Source: Allolobophora icterica (Eukaryota > Annelida > Clitellata > Crassiclitellata > Lumbricidae). Taken from it: 64,000 nucleotides of DNA. The translations under genes and the position numbers were made by a program. Numbering within the stretch: position 1 is the first letter of the stretch; every line of letters begins with the position of its first letter. This document shows positions 36,594-63,325 of this stretch, piece after piece. The notes beneath the pieces were generated by a model that saw only the letters and a list, made by a program, of their open reading frames with translations, searched no databases and was not told the DNA's origin. The stretch spans positions 16,877,077-16,941,076 of the forward strand of contig OY744615.1 in NCBI GenBank assembly GCA_963556255.1, read 5' to 3'.

Positions 36594-39440
36594 ATGGTTA
36601 GCTCGTGTTGTGCTATCGGCTGCACAAATAAAGTTGGATCGACAGTTGTGGGAGGAAACTTTTCACAGGTACGCAGCTAAAACACACTAGTTTGTGTAAA
36701 TCTTAGTTCTGTAATAACACAAATGATTGCATATATGGCTGTAATAACACAAATGATTGCATATATGGCACCGCGGTTACTTTAAACCCTTTACCCAAAA
36801 ATGTCTACCTGTAGATCATTACCCTTGCCTAGTGAGTTTTATAAGTTTGGGGCTGCATAACAAACTCGCCACAAAAGACTATGTCATGCTAAATTAACTA
36901 TTCAGTAGTGCGAAGATTTTTCTTGGTAAGCAATTCTACAGTTAGAATAAAGGTTATTGTGTATAGTCAAAGTTCTCTTGTTGGCTGCATTCTAGTGATA
37001 TTAGCATTCTTTAACAAAAATTGTGATAGTATAGAGAGATTATAAGCAAACAGTTGTGCAGATTTTGGAGAAAACCTAGCAGCACAAACCTCATCATTTT
37101 ATCCCGGTTGCAAAAGCAATGACTCGGAATGTAAACTTTATTGTATTTTTGCTGTACCCCATTATAATGATAAAGTATCGACAATTGTGATCAAGCAACC
37201 GTGCATTTGAACATGAATATAGTCTCTAATTTAACACACAAAATATTTGTGGTATTATAGGGTGAGATAGTGTTTGCTGTAAACACTAGATATTGTACTT
37301 CAGGATTTCATGGCACACTATCAGAAATAATAGTATAGCTGTAGTAACGAAACATGACTATGGCATATTTTGTTTGTTTAGGTTTCCTGCTGAGGAGATG
37401 CGACGATCAGCCTGGGTGAAAGCAGTGAATCGCATTGACCCAAACAAACACAACATTTGGAATCCTAGTACAACTGCTGTGTTGTGCTCTGAGCACTTCA
37501 TGATGGATGATTTTCTGTTCTATCATGGAGCAACAGTGTTGAAGAAAGATGCAGTTCCATCAAAGTTCAGTTTCCCACAATGCGAGGTATGAAATCTGTA
37601 AGAATTAAAATCTCAGGAAACAAAGCCAGCCTCTTAAGTGCCAGTATATTATAAATACTGGGTCGTATTTGGTGTCAGTATGCGGTACCAGCAACAATTG
37701 CACGAATTACATTGCACGAATTACATTGCACGAAAATTGCTGATAAAGTTGAGAAAGAGTTGCATTCGTGTGTTAGTGGTGCAGTGATCATGGTAAGAAG
37801 AAATACAAATAATGCATTTTACCCAGGGTTAAAAACAATTTGTATAAATAAACACTAGGGTATTTATAAGAAATTTTACAGTAACCTGTATAATAAATCA
37901 GAGCAACAGGAGCAGTATTCTCATGTTTTCACATCATGTTTATCTATCCCCTGTTCAAAATTTTAACATAGTACTTCTGAGCTTCTTCTCTTGACTCTGA
38001 CATTTTGCCAATCAGTCTTATATATGTTATAATGCTGCTTTAGAAGGTACAGACTGGAGTCGAGACATATCTTTGGATAGGCGTTTGAATTGATTTATAA
38101 TTGGCTTTAAATTAATGGTTTTCAGCACTGGCGTAAACTTGTCCAAAATATTGGTGGGGCACGGGGTCTGGACCAGAGGTGCAAAAAACCAAGTTTTTCA
38201 ATATGAAAAATGGTTTTGTTTTTTTGTGGGTTTTTTCGTTTTCTTTTGTTTTTATGGTTTTTGTTGTTTTGCTTATTTGTTTTTAAGATTTTCGGTTTTG
38301 GATCACAAAAATCATGAAATTGGTATGAACAAAAGCTCCAACTCAGTTTAATTCAGTTGCGATTTTCGAAAATTAAAAATCATTAAATCAATATGTTATT
38401 AAAATAACTTCTACAAGAATAAGAAAAAATATTTTAAACAAAAAAATGTTTTGTGGTTTTCCTTTTCTTGCGTTTTTTAAACCAAAAACCGAAAAAAAGC
38501 TCTTTTCACCTTTGGTCTGGACAATCAGCGAGCCTCAGAGGCTTTCGGTGTTACGTAATGCATATGAAATGAGTGCTTTTTGTGTACATGTAAATTGTTC
38601 TAAATTGAAGATATTGAAGAAACAAATTAATCTTTGTTTTCATTATGAATTTTTATAGTATTTCAGTTCTGTGTCTCTGTTTCTCTGTTTCTGAAGAAAT
38701 TTATCCATATTGAAACATAATATTTTAATATTTGAAGAAATTCTTCTCTCGATTTTGGGGGGGCATTGCCCCGGCTCCTCAATTATTGGAGGGGCACTTG
38801 CCTCGGCTGACCCCCCAGAGTCTACGCCTATGGTTTTCAGGCTATCATTTACTGCGCACGTGAGTGAAAGCTAGTTAAAACGCTACTGTCCCGTTGTGCT
38901 GTGAAGCTGATTCTTTATAAGTTTCAGTTTTGAAAATGAACATTCTCCTGTACAGTTGGTCCTCGATACCAAGGTCTTGGTCTCAAGTGCACTTGAGTTC
39001 ATTTTTAAAAGTCTTGGTCTTGGCATCCTTGCAATCATAGCTAAGAAGTTTCACTTGTGCCACCAGTGGAGGTCATGAACACATTATTTTTTTTGTTTTC
39101 TTTTGCATAGGCTATGAAAGCGCTCGGGCACTCATCAAAGACCAGCACAGCTGCGATGGCTTCAGTTCCTTTTGCTTCAAGTTCTACCGAGTTTCCAGTT
39201 CAGCCTTCTTTTATCTGTAAAGAGCACTCGTATGCCATACTGGCCAGCCCTCGGACGTTGAAGCGTAAAAGTGAGCCTCTTGAAGAAAGACTGGTTACAA
39301 TGAAACAGGCTCTGTACAATGCGGAACATCGAGAAAGTCGAGCCAAATCAAAGGTTCTGCATATTTTAGAGGAACTAGCTGCAAAGCGCAGTTATGTGTT
39401 ACTACCAAGTATACTGTTAGTTACCATTTACATGAAATAA
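36594..39440 (+). pseudogene. THAP-domain N-terminal part of the P-like transposase gene, frameshifted
   Basis: Exon 1 (36594-36668) starts MVSSCCAIGCTNK, the first two zinc ligands of a THAP C2CH finger. Exon 2 (37382-37586) carries RFPAEE, a conserved Trp, CSEHF (the C and H ligands) and AVPSKF. Exon 3 (from 39111) has TLKRKSEPLEERL and a heptad-like stretch to about 39390, the coiled-coil that follows THAP in this family, then runs into non-conserved sequence and a stop at 39440. Exon 2 to 3 joins in phase. Exon 1 does not: the ATG frame ends in phase 0 while exon 2 needs two carried bases. In the shifted frame the junction reads TTT CAC AG|G TTT CCT, the conserved FHRFP. Hence one base is gained (or two lost) between codon 13 and 36661. 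THAP domains bind the transposon ends. Confidence 0.85.
38126..38832 (+). mobile_element. hAT-like non-autonomous element, copy 1 (707 bp)
   Basis: 13-bp imperfect terminal inverted repeats CACTGGCGTAAAC / CATAGGCGTAGAC are flanked by perfect 8-bp duplications GTTTTCAG (38118-38125 and 38833-38840). A second copy lies inverted at 62613-63325. The copy sits in intron 2 of the P-like transposase gene. Small open frames inside are not genes. Confidence 0.88.
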
Positions 39441-39467
39441 TTGTGATTTATTGCACAGTGTTTAATG

Positions 39468-39876
39468 AAAACTTCAGATTTTCTGCTACTCTTTTGTTAT
39501 CACTAAGTATTCTGTTAAATAGTTATAGTTTATGTGAAACAGTGAATTTTTGTACTCAATGTCCAATGTTTAACTAAATATTGCTCACAAGAAGTCAAAA
39601 AACAACAAGCTAGTTAAACAAGTTTACAACTAAATCAGTTACAGCAATGTTAGTGAATATATAATTGGTAATTAAAATGGCTGAAAGACTGGAAATCATA
39701 AAGTCATTTGAAACATTTTGTCTTTGCAGTATTACTGATTCTTGAACAAAATAGCTTTTGTTAATGAGTGACGAACAGAAGAAAACTTCAGATTTTCTGC
39801 TACTCTTTTGTTATCACTAAGTATTCTGTTAAATAGTTATAGTTTATGTGAAACAGTGAATTTTTGTACTCAATGT
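39468..39876. repeat. Direct repeat of about 95 bp flanking the inverted part of the P-like element
   Basis: The stretch 39468-39562 (AAAACTTCAGATTTTCTGCT...) recurs nearly perfectly at 39782-39876, about 220 bp further on. It lies exactly between the + strand THAP exons and the - strand transposase segment, so it may mark the rearrangement breakpoint. Confidence 0.85.
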
Positions 39877-39895
39877 ACAGTATTGTTTTTTTTAA

Positions 39896-40504
39896 ATTAA
39901 CCGCATGGAATCGGCGCAGTTTAAGGAAAACCCTACAGATATTACGAACAAGATCAGTGTAATGACTTTCAATACCATAAAGTGTGTCACAGAAGTGCTG
40001 ACTCAAATCACTGAACAAATTGTCGGGAATGTTTTCTAACACTTTTGCTTCCAAGGCTTTTCCCCATTGATCCTGCTTCGACACATGATGGAAATCAGCA
40101 TTGGATCTCAAAACCTTTTCAGCATGTTCTACAACTTTCACAAGACTAGTTGAGGGTGTCACAAGTCCTCCATTGTTCTTTATTTCCAGCAGACTGTTTG
40201 TTTTGGGTCCTGCCTTTTCAACCAGTGCTGATAAGCAATCACCACATGAAATTGTTGCTGACAGTCTGCGAACAATCCAACCGGCTATATATGACAAAAT
40301 GTTGGTAACTAATGGTGACAGCTTTGTTAAAGTGCCTGGATTGCTATCGATTCTTCTCATCCACTTTCTTATCGTACTTTCGGCAGGTAGTTTTAAGTTT
40401 TTACGACAAAATGCATATGCTTTTGGACTGTAAAACTGTAGCGTTGTTGCAAACTGACGCTGTTCTTCTGTATATTTCCAATTGCATTTGAAATATTGTA
40501 ATAA
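39896..40504 (-). pseudogene. P-like transposase HTH + C-terminal domain, catalytic core deleted
   Basis: Read on the minus strand from a possible acceptor (stop/AG at 40507-40505), the frame gives KYTEEQRQFATTLQFYSPKA, then LKLPAESTIRKW, the helix-turn-helix segment of P/THAP9-type transposases. It passes directly into LSYIAGWIVRRL, SCGDCLSAL and, near the end, HYTDLVRNICRVFLKLR, the C-terminal domain of the same family. The intervening RNase H-like catalytic region (several hundred residues) is absent with the frame still open. The open frame continues to 39800 through non-conserved sequence. Its orientation is opposite to the THAP exons of the same element. Confidence 0.85.
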
Positions 40505-40630
40505 CTAATGTGTCAATTTAATTTAATTTAATGTTCTTAGTTGAATGAATAAAGAAAGAAATATTTTAATAACTAATGTGTCTATTTTTATTTTATTTAA
40601 TGTTCTTAGTTGAATAAAGAAAGAAAAAAA
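40501..40630. repeat. 68-bp tandem duplication inside the P-like element
   Basis: ATAACTAATGTGTC...TTCTTAGTTGAAT at 40501 recurs at 40569; it lies just upstream (on the minus strand) of the transposase HTH segment. Confidence 0.8.
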
Positions 40631-40949
40631 TTATCAACAGTTATCAGTCACCTCACTATCTATAAAAAAAATCATGAATATAAAGACACTGTTTAAGATG
40701 ATGACAAAGTGCAGGTCAGTTGAGCAATGCTTGATATGGTTACTGGTTAGTGCTTGGATTGCAACCATCCATACAATACTATCTCATATGGGTCAGTTGA
40801 CTCGTCATCTATCTGGTTCAGTAAATTATTATTAATAAAGCACTTGTATTCCATGTTGCAGGATTGCTTGGGCTTCTGCCAAAAGATACTTCAACCTCAA
40901 GAGGAAAGGCCATAAAAACACGTAATAATGAAGTTAATTTTGCATAAAT

Positions 40950-41183
40950 CAGAGGTGGCGAACCTTTTTTAAGGTGCATGCCAAAATACTGCTAAATCAT
41001 TTTTTTAAATACCGTCGCGTGCCCTTCGGAATATTGCACAGTATATAATTATTTTTCTCATATAGATTTTAGCTAACAAAACGTAAGAAAAATAAATTAA
41101 AGACGTTATTTCAAAGACTGTCTTTGAATGGTGTTAAAATAACGTCCACTTTGGGCACATGTGCCATAGGTTCGCCATCCCTG
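40950..41183. mobile_element. hAT-like miniature element (234 bp) nested in the P-like element
   Basis: Ends CAGAGGTGGCGAACCT and, inverted, CAGGGATGGCGAACCT. Flanking octamers GCATAAAT (40942-40949) and AGATAAAT (41184-41191) match at 6 of 8. Confidence 0.7.
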
Positions 41184-41562
41184 AGATAAATATTTGTTCA
41201 CACATGATCGGTAAAGGCCAGTCAGTGCCGTGTCCGGTGAGACTACAATAACATTATTATTAATATTCTTTATTGTAAAACCAAAGCGAACTGCACATTG
41301 GTGAACAAGTAAAGAAAAAATATAAAACATTGAAATAATAAGAAGATACTAATATTTGAAAAAATCAAATATTGTTTTCCGCAATACAAAAGTTCTACAA
41401 ACTTAGCTTTAACATTAATTACAAAATGGTTATATACGCGGCAATGCACAATTCAGTGCATGTTAAACATGATGTTTTGCTCTGCACATGCAATTGTTTA
41501 TTGCTTTAAAAATAATTATTCGTTGATAGAAACCCAAATGCATTTGTTGTGTAAACATAACC

Positions 41563-41668
41563 TTATACGCCTTTGCCGCTAGGGGCACCACGCTCCATAA
41601 ACGCCATAACACGACGTTATACATTTTTGTCGCTAGAGGCGTTATGCTCCATGGACGCCATAACCAGT
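41563..41668. repeat. Diverged two-copy tandem repeat near the right end of the P-like element
   Basis: Two units of about 53 bp, each with GCCGCTAGGGGC- or GTCGCTAGAGGC-like sequence and GCTCCATRRACGCCATAAC. Confidence 0.7.
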
Positions 41669-41808
41669 CACATAAGGACTTTTCAGTCTTTTATATTAAT
41701 AAGTCATAATCCCTGACCGGAAGTCCACGAAGCCACGACTGATTCGCCGTCGGGCATAGGCCAATGACTGAAGCTTTATCAATCCAGTACTATTTATACA
41801 TATCAATG

Positions 41809-41816
41809 GACGAACC
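41809..41816. repeat. Right target-site duplication of the P-like element
   Basis: GACGAACC directly right of the terminal repeat, identical to 36264-36271. Confidence 0.85.
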
Positions 41817-42426
41817 AATGCTTTCATGACCGCCTTCGAAAGTAAGTAAGTAAAAATTAGTAATTAAGTAAACAGTCCAAGTAAGTGATTAAGTAAGTAG
41901 GCATGTAAAGCAGGCGAGTAAATAGTAAAAATTAGTAAGTGAACAAGTAAGTAAAGACTAAATATCTGCATATGTGTGTGTAATCTAGAGGACATTGATC
42001 GAAAAGTTTAACTGTAGTAATACATCAGGATTTGAGCGTGAACCTATAGCTCGACCTGTCCTTAAATCTTTGCACTGACTTTCTGTTTCAAATCGGAGCT
42101 AATAATAAATTATAAAGCATGGAATTGTGACCAAAATGTACAAGTACTTCAAATCAATCCTTATTTTCCAGACTTATTTCAAATTCAGATATATTTCCGA
42201 TTATGCAGGATAAAAATGTCTGTCCGCGTAGCTGTCAGTTTGAATTAATAAAGAAGATTATTATTGTTGTATAAGGTATAATAATAAAATTCCACTGTAT
42301 TTAACCAAGAGTCCACGCTCGAAAAGAAACCGCGTTAACCGGATGCTAATGTTTTTTCGTTTACTTTTGACACTTTTGCCTACGAACAATTTAGGCCATA
42401 CCTTTCTCTGTAATATACTACTATGG

Positions 42427-42570
42427 TGGCCCTATCTAGCGGGGTCTGCGACCCCTTCGGGGTCTCCAGTGTAACCCAGGACATACTGTTTCGTTAAGTA
42501 TTATTGTATCAATGTATTTTTCTTTCTCTGGATGGCTACCGAATAAAAAACTGAACTGAACTGAACTGAC
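42427..42570 (+). mobile_element. Retroposon 3' end with (CTGAA)n tail
   Basis: GGATGGCTACCGAATAAAAA followed by ACTGAACTGAACTGAACTGA, a typical AATAAA plus pentanucleotide tail. Upstream part not classifiable. Confidence 0.5.
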
Positions 42571-43579
42571 TTGACCTGCTATTGATAACACGTCATTGAC
42601 TTGACCTTATTTAATCATAGCATAATTTATTTACGACAACCAACGAGCTTGGCCGTGTAAGAGTCTGAAATTAGTTATAACAGTTACCGGATTTAGCAGG
42701 TTATTACCACTTGAGTGAATTTAATCAATACTTAGCTATTTTGTTGATTTATGCTATATTTAAACGAGGTTAAATCTAACTAGTTTCGTAACTCGTGAAT
42801 GTGTATTTTTGTACGTTCTAGTACATTTTAGTGAGTAGCGAGACGCTTAGCGGTGATGCTGCGCCAACTTACTGTCGTTAAAAACTATTGTTCGACCAGC
42901 AGAAAATGCCTAAGGCAGACTATGTTTATGCCATTGACGTTTGGCCTATTGCATCTTAAGTATAAGTATAGCAATAGCTCATTGTAAAAAGGAATTAATG
43001 TATAATAAGCTGGTATTAATACCGTCGAAGTGGTAAAGTTACCTCGAATTATTTGAAATTGGAGCTAGTACAATCAGTATGCCTTAGCATATGGAATCTT
43101 TAATGCTACACTGTATGTTAGGCAATTTATGATGCTGTGTGGAGATGTTATTTCTAGTCCTAACCTAGACTTCTATTTCAGGGGGATAATTTCTGCCAGG
43201 GGTAAATAAGAGTATTAATGGTGTTTCTTAGGCTACGAATCTCACATCATGCAATCCTGATGCTGTGTCAATTAATAATAACAAAAATAGTATTTTTGTT
43301 ATTTTTAGTAACAAAATAATATTTTTCTGGTGACAAAAAACTGTAAAAGGTAAAAATTAGAATAACATTCAGCTGGTATGATCTGAAGGTGAAGAACTGA
43401 GGCACAAATATGACCACAGAAATTCAAATGCAGACACAGTTTTTGACCTCAGAATTTGCATTGGTACGAGTTCATTCTCTCCGCCTATTTACATACCCCA
43501 AATACATATGGAGGGCACCAGTAAGCATGTAGTATCCCAAGAAAAGTTGCCCATTCAATTACAAATCATGCTCAACGTG

Positions 43580-44270
43580 CTCAATGTGGCTCCTCTCAAT
43601 GTGTCCCAATATATGTGCATCCATTGCCGAATCCTTCACATCCTTCTTCACTGACAAACACTCCTCCCTCCCTCTGCCACTACAGACCCTCTTATCAACT
43701 CAACTTCTATCTTTTTCTCCTCAGGCGACTACACAGACAACACTTTGCCACCCACTGTATCTTTTCATCTCTTTGAACTTGCTACTGAAGCAGAAATCAC
43801 TGCTTTTCGACAAGGTCAGAGGTCAAGGTCAGTCCTCTCAAAAGAAACAATGCAAATTTGACCCAATCCCAACCTCCTAACTCAAAGACTGTGTAACCCT
43901 CCTCGTTCTTACTACGTTTATGAGAAAGATCATCAACCCGTCTTTATCAACCAGTCATTTCTGAACATCACTGCATTTGCCTGCAACATAGTACCACCTA
44001 TAATGATTTGAAGATTTAAGATTGGATGTTTGTGCTTCTACGTTTTCTGAATTGTGTTTCCTATGCTTCTGAAAAACTCGGTTGTTAAACGACTTCTCAA
44101 AACCAAGGACCTCCTCTCCAGCTACCACCCAGTTTCAGATCTCTTTCCAGTGAAACTCTCCAATACGGTTGTCCTGTCTCACCTCAATGGCTATCTCACG
44201 TCAAACAGGTTGGAGACCACCATCATCACTATAGCACGGCCTGCCCTGGATCCTGACCTGGCACCAAAAC
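43580..44270 (+). mobile_element. CR1/L2-type LINE fragment (start of reverse transcriptase)
   Basis: Broken frames show IAESFTSFFTDK and CKFDPIPTS. A later frame shows KNSVVKRLLKTKDL, SSYHPVSDLF and LSNTVVLSHLNGYLTSNRLE, the N-terminal block of CR1/L2/Rex reverse transcriptases. Several frameshifts; dead. Confidence 0.78.
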
Positions 44271-44584
44271 AGACCAAACAACGTGGCTATTGCAGACTTG
44301 ATTTGAGATAGTGCTGATGATTTAGCTGGTCTGTGTCACATGGCTTTTTTGTTGTGCTGAGAAATTTAGAAGATTTACACTACACTACATTACATTATTA
44401 CTTCATGCTGCCTAAAGCTGACTTTGGTATACAATGCTCCTGCACCATAGTTTCAATTACATCGTTTAATTAACAGCACAGTATGAAGAAAGAATTGAGC
44501 AGGGCGATGTGTGCAAGACAAATTACCCTGCTCTCCATCTTTGGCAGATGAACTGTGGCCAATATCTGTGAATTATCCCAATCT

Positions 44585-44670
44585 CAAGTCTGTATTGTAT
44601 TGTATTGTATTGTATCTAAACATTTATAAAGCGCCTCTCACAGTATTCGCTAATCAGAGGCGCTCTGTAG
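44585..44670 (-). mobile_element. LINE 3' end with TTGTA tail
   Basis: (TATTG)n, then CATTTATAAAGCGCCTCTCA and AATCAGAGGCGCTC, the recurrent LINE terminus in inverse orientation. Confidence 0.62.
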
Positions 44671-45442
44671 TTGACTGCATTTTGAATTTTATTTACCTGT
44701 TAATGTTTTTGGGTGGGTTATAATTGGCAGTGGCATAATGAAATCATAGGATTAAAATGTGATAAACTGAGATGTCTAAGGCGTCCAGGAGTGGCTATTT
44801 TAAGACATCATGGATGAATCTGATTGGATAGAAATTTGGCAACGTGGAATTTGATATCAGTCTGGTTTACTATAGGATGACCGGCTGTGGTAAATTACGC
44901 AACATAGCTGGTAGTGGTAACTTGTTTTGCTATAACGTGACTGTTCTGTCACTGCCTCTTGAGTGTGATGTCTGGCATTTTAATTATTATTATTGTTGTC
45001 ATTGGTGTTGTGGTGGTGCTGGTGCTGGTGGTTGTGGTGGGAGAAGTAAGGGGCCATCCATTTAGTATGTACAGAGAAATCAGGAACAACAGGCCCCCTG
45101 CCCCTCCCTTGTACACACGACATCACACATGTGCTTTTTTACCCCCCCCCACCTGTGTGCCTACCCCTGAATCCTATAGAACAGTCTATATTTAATTGAT
45201 GCAGAAACAATAAAGGATTAATAATATTAACGTGTTTAATAAAAAAAAGATAGGTGGCATACAACTGACACCTCTTCCACAGTCCTACTTCTACCGGTAG
45301 TACTTGTCTGACAGCTGGAAAAACCTGAACTGTGGCTCATTTGAAGGCCAATAAATTTTAAGGTCAATATATAGACCAATCACGTTATGACTGGTAATAG
45401 TGTATACCTGAAATGTTTCTTTGTTTTCATAAAGGCAGCAGA

Positions 45443-59810
<14,368 letters not shown>

Positions 59811-62082
59811 ACAGAACGAAGCAGTCTGACAACTTTGTACACCTGATCAATACTGCCTGATATTTGCCTAAAGAATTTTCACTAATCTTCTGCTTGTCTA
59901 TAAATTCCTTCAGAACTGCATTTCTCTTACTTGGTTGTTGTTGCTGACTTTGAAATATCTAAAAAACAAATGTACATGTAGAAATTTTAAGTGATGATTT
60001 CGATTGCCTTCCAGCATTTTCAGTGAGCTTCATCTTAGCCAGTTTTGCAGACTGCATACAGTTTTGCTGCTCTGCATTTAGGCTTTGAGTTTGCTGATTT
60101 GCTGGACATGTGTTCAGTGTATCTGATTCTAGTTGATATTTGCTTGACTTTATTGTGGTAACTGCTTGGACAATGTACATGCACTGGCCTTTACTATCGC
60201 TATGCAGTGTTGCTATTTTAAACATGTTTGCTTCAGCCAGACAAATCATTTAAACTGTTGACGATGGTTCTGAGATCCTCTGCTGAAGTTTTAGGGAGGT
60301 ATTTTCACACTTGAGTAACAGAGTAGTTGTACAACGACACCGTACAATATAACAGATGGATTTCCGAATTTCACTTGATAGATATTTGTTCTTTTATCCT
60401 TTTAATGCCAGTTCCCTAACTGCATTCCCTTGCCTTTTATTGCCAACTTTAAACTATTTTCAAATAGAGAAAAAATTGTTTTCTTGATTGTAGTTGTATA
60501 TTGACATTTTTCTTGGTTACAAATTCAGTTCTTATTTGCTGAAACTTTAATACTCGTATCTTTGCAAGGTTTCACTCTGACTCTATTTATATCTTGTTTC
60601 TGTCGGTGTACCGGTAGATTATTTTAGTTTGGTTGTAGACTTGTGTTTCTGAGTTTTTGTTACATGGAACATGATCTGACTTTTATAAAACTTAGAAATT
60701 TATTGGTAATTCTTGTGTAGCAGAGAATATATGGATACAATATAAATTTAGTATAACTGGAGTTGACTTGTGTTGCTTATTGCTATGGTCAGGTTGCTTA
60801 TGTGATTTTGGTTGAAAGACATATTTTCAGCTAGTGATCACCTCACTGCTAAGGAAAACTGACAGTGCACCTGAGACTAGGGACCTCATTTTCATTGACT
60901 ACTGATGAAATACTGTGATGGCTGAAACCACTGCAGTAACCCTGACCAGCAAAGGACGTAAACCAACCTAGGTGTTGCGGCACCTAGGGGGTGTCATGAA
61001 CCTGCCCAAGGGCTGCCAGGGCTGGATGGCAGAATCATAATATTTGTGCGGTTTTTTCTGTCAAAATTGTTAAAACTACTGATATCACTACCAACATAGG
61101 CCTATAACTATTCCTGAAAACTTAATTAGTGTAGAAATAGTTGCAACCCTGCAGTTGAATACAAGAAATGTTTGTTCCAAAGACCGTAAAATAGAGAACT
61201 AACTTGAAGAAAAATAGATGAAATTAAGGCCAAAGGTGCCGTTGATCTGCCTTTGCATTAGTAAGGGTACCATGTTCTTAAAAGTTTGGGAACCACTAAC
61301 CTAAACAGTTGAGATTGTGGGCTCAAGCCTATTGTTTGCCTTCAATAGTTTCAGACTTTACAATATCCCATTAAATTATTTAATGATTATTATTCGATTG
61401 TATCATTTCTATTCTTTGGCAAGCGAAAAACTCCTTGATTCTCAACAGCACGGTCTCCAGTTAAATGCTGCTTTAATTGGGTATATTCATTTATGTGACA
61501 CATCTGCACTCTTCTTGTGTTCATAATGCATATGCAGTATTATCTCTTCCTGAAATTTTTAGGTGGTCAGCTTCTTTCACTACAAAGTCTAGTCTTTTGC
61601 AACGTTCTTGTTTGTGTTCAAAGCTTTATTTATCTTGCTTATCTCCAGTAAACTATTTTCTCTTACTGGATCAGTCTGGGTTGTTGTGATCAAGTTCGAC
61701 GTGACCACTAATACATAGTATATACACAAATACTGTGGATGTACGACTTTAGATGTAGTTAGTAACATGCATTGCCCACATTCAGTTACAACTGATGCAG
61801 AGACAAGCACTGTCATCACTGGGAAATTCCTGGTTCCTGTCCAAGGCATTATTATACATTCACTTGCACAGCACGAAACTCGGTGCCTTACATCAAAGCA
61901 TATCCACGACACTATTGAATAGGCATGACACTTAAACAGGCATGACACTGCCAAAGATTTCTGACTACGGTTATGCACTGCAAGCAACTGACCAACTGTA
62001 TAACAAACCAACTACACCATAATAATAATGAGATGCATGCCAATTACTCATGTTGCAGCCACTGCAGAGTCATGCGCATTTC
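59811..62082. other. Copine 3' flank
   Basis: Probably copine 3' UTR at the start. A degraded hAT-like terminus (AAAGTTTGGGAACCACTA) lies at about 61283-61300. No other gene recognised. Confidence 0.45.
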
Positions 62083-62262
62083 CTGTATTCCATGTTAGCC
62101 GATTGCTTAGAATGCTCACCCTGTAACTCTGAGTGTATTGTTGTAGTATCCCATGAAGTGATTACTGTGAGCAAGTCCTTCAATCACAATTGCTCGTCAC
62201 CATCGATTGATGCTTGGTCATTAGACGACACATAATAGGTGCATATTAATAATAATTTGCTG
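62083..62262 (+). mobile_element. tRNA-derived SINE, family B, diverged copy
   Basis: GTTAGCCGATTGCTTAGAAT head, shared body GATGCTTGGTCATTAGA and TAATAATAAT tail. Confidence 0.68.
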
Positions 62263-62612
62263 TGCATTGTCCTCTAAAATCGAATGGAAACACTGTGATA
62301 ATAAAAACACAAATAAAGATTAGCAGATTGAATTGACAATACCTTTATTCAGTAATTGGTGGTTCAAATACAAAATTACTAATGCAAGTTACCAATACAA
62401 TATTAAATACAACATTTTAATAGATTTATTTATTATTATTATGCTCGTCTCTTTTGCATATTAAATAATTCTTGTGCTGTTAGAGGCACACAAACAATGA
62501 AGCAAAGAATTGGAAACTAGTAAATATGATATCTGCACAGTTTTATAGAGCCTTTTCAGGACCTCTCAAAGCGTATGTGCCTTTCAAGGCTCAAATTCAT
62601 CAAGATCATTAT

Positions 62613-63325
62613 CATAGGCGTAGACTCTGGGGGGTCAGCCGGGGCACGTGCCCCCCAATAATTGAGGAGCCGGGGCAATGCCCCCCCAAAAATCGAGAGG
62701 AGAATTTCGTCAAATATTAAAATATTATGTTTCAATACAGACAAATTTCTTCAGAAACAGAAAAACAGAGACACAGAACTGAAATACTATTAGAAATCCA
62801 TAATGGACACAAAGATTTATTTTTATCTTCAATATCTTTAATGTGAAACAAATTTACATGTAAACAAAACACCCATTTCATACGCATTAACGTAACACCG
62901 AAAGCCTTTGCTGACTGTCCAGACCAGAGGTGAAAAAAGCTTTTTCGGATTTTGCTTTAAACAACAACAAAAAGAAAACCACAAAATTTGTTTTTGTTTA
63001 AAAAAATAAATTTCTTATTTTTGTAGAAGTTATTTTAATAGCATTGATTAAATGATTTTAAATTTTCGGAAATCGCAACTGAATTTACTGAGTTGGAGCT
63101 CTTGTTCATGCCATTTTTCATGATTTTTATGATCCGAAATCAGAAAACTTAAAAACAACTAAAAACAAAAAAACCATAAAACCAAAAAACCGAAAAAACA
63201 ACAAGAAACAACGTTTCATCTTGAAAAAACTTTTTTGCACCTCTGGTCCAGACCCCATGCCCCACCAATATTTTGCCCCACCAATATTTTGCCCCACCAA
63301 TATTTTTGACAAGTTTACGCCAGTG
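62613..63325 (-). mobile_element. hAT-like non-autonomous element, copy 2 (713 bp)
   Basis: Same family as 38126-38832 in the opposite orientation, with the same 13-bp ends and a different perfect 8-bp duplication, ATCATTAT (62605-62612 and 63326-63333). The independent target site confirms element boundaries. One end carries a short GCCCCACCAATATTTT tandem triplication. Confidence 0.88.

Larger units (their letters stand above)
36272..41808 (+). mobile_element. P-element-like (THAP-transposase) DNA transposon, rearranged
   Basis: The ends are inverted repeats: left 36272-36297 begins CATTGATATGTATTAATAGT; right 41784-41808 reads CATTGATATGTATAAATAGT on the opposite strand. They agree over 25-26 bp apart from one substitution and one indel. 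The element is bordered by identical 8-bp copies GACGAACC at 36264-36271 and 41809-41816. P elements make 8-bp target duplications and their termini start with CA. Inside are THAP exons (+ strand) and a transposase HTH/C-terminal segment (- strand). Two hAT-like elements (38126-38832, 40950-41183) are nested inside, so the insertion is not recent in structure, although its target duplication is perfect. The catalytic core was not found. Confidence 0.88.

Noticed and set aside
61240..61300. Full hAT-like element ending in GTTTGGGAACCACTA
   Set aside because: Only one terminus is convincing; no matching left end or target duplication found.
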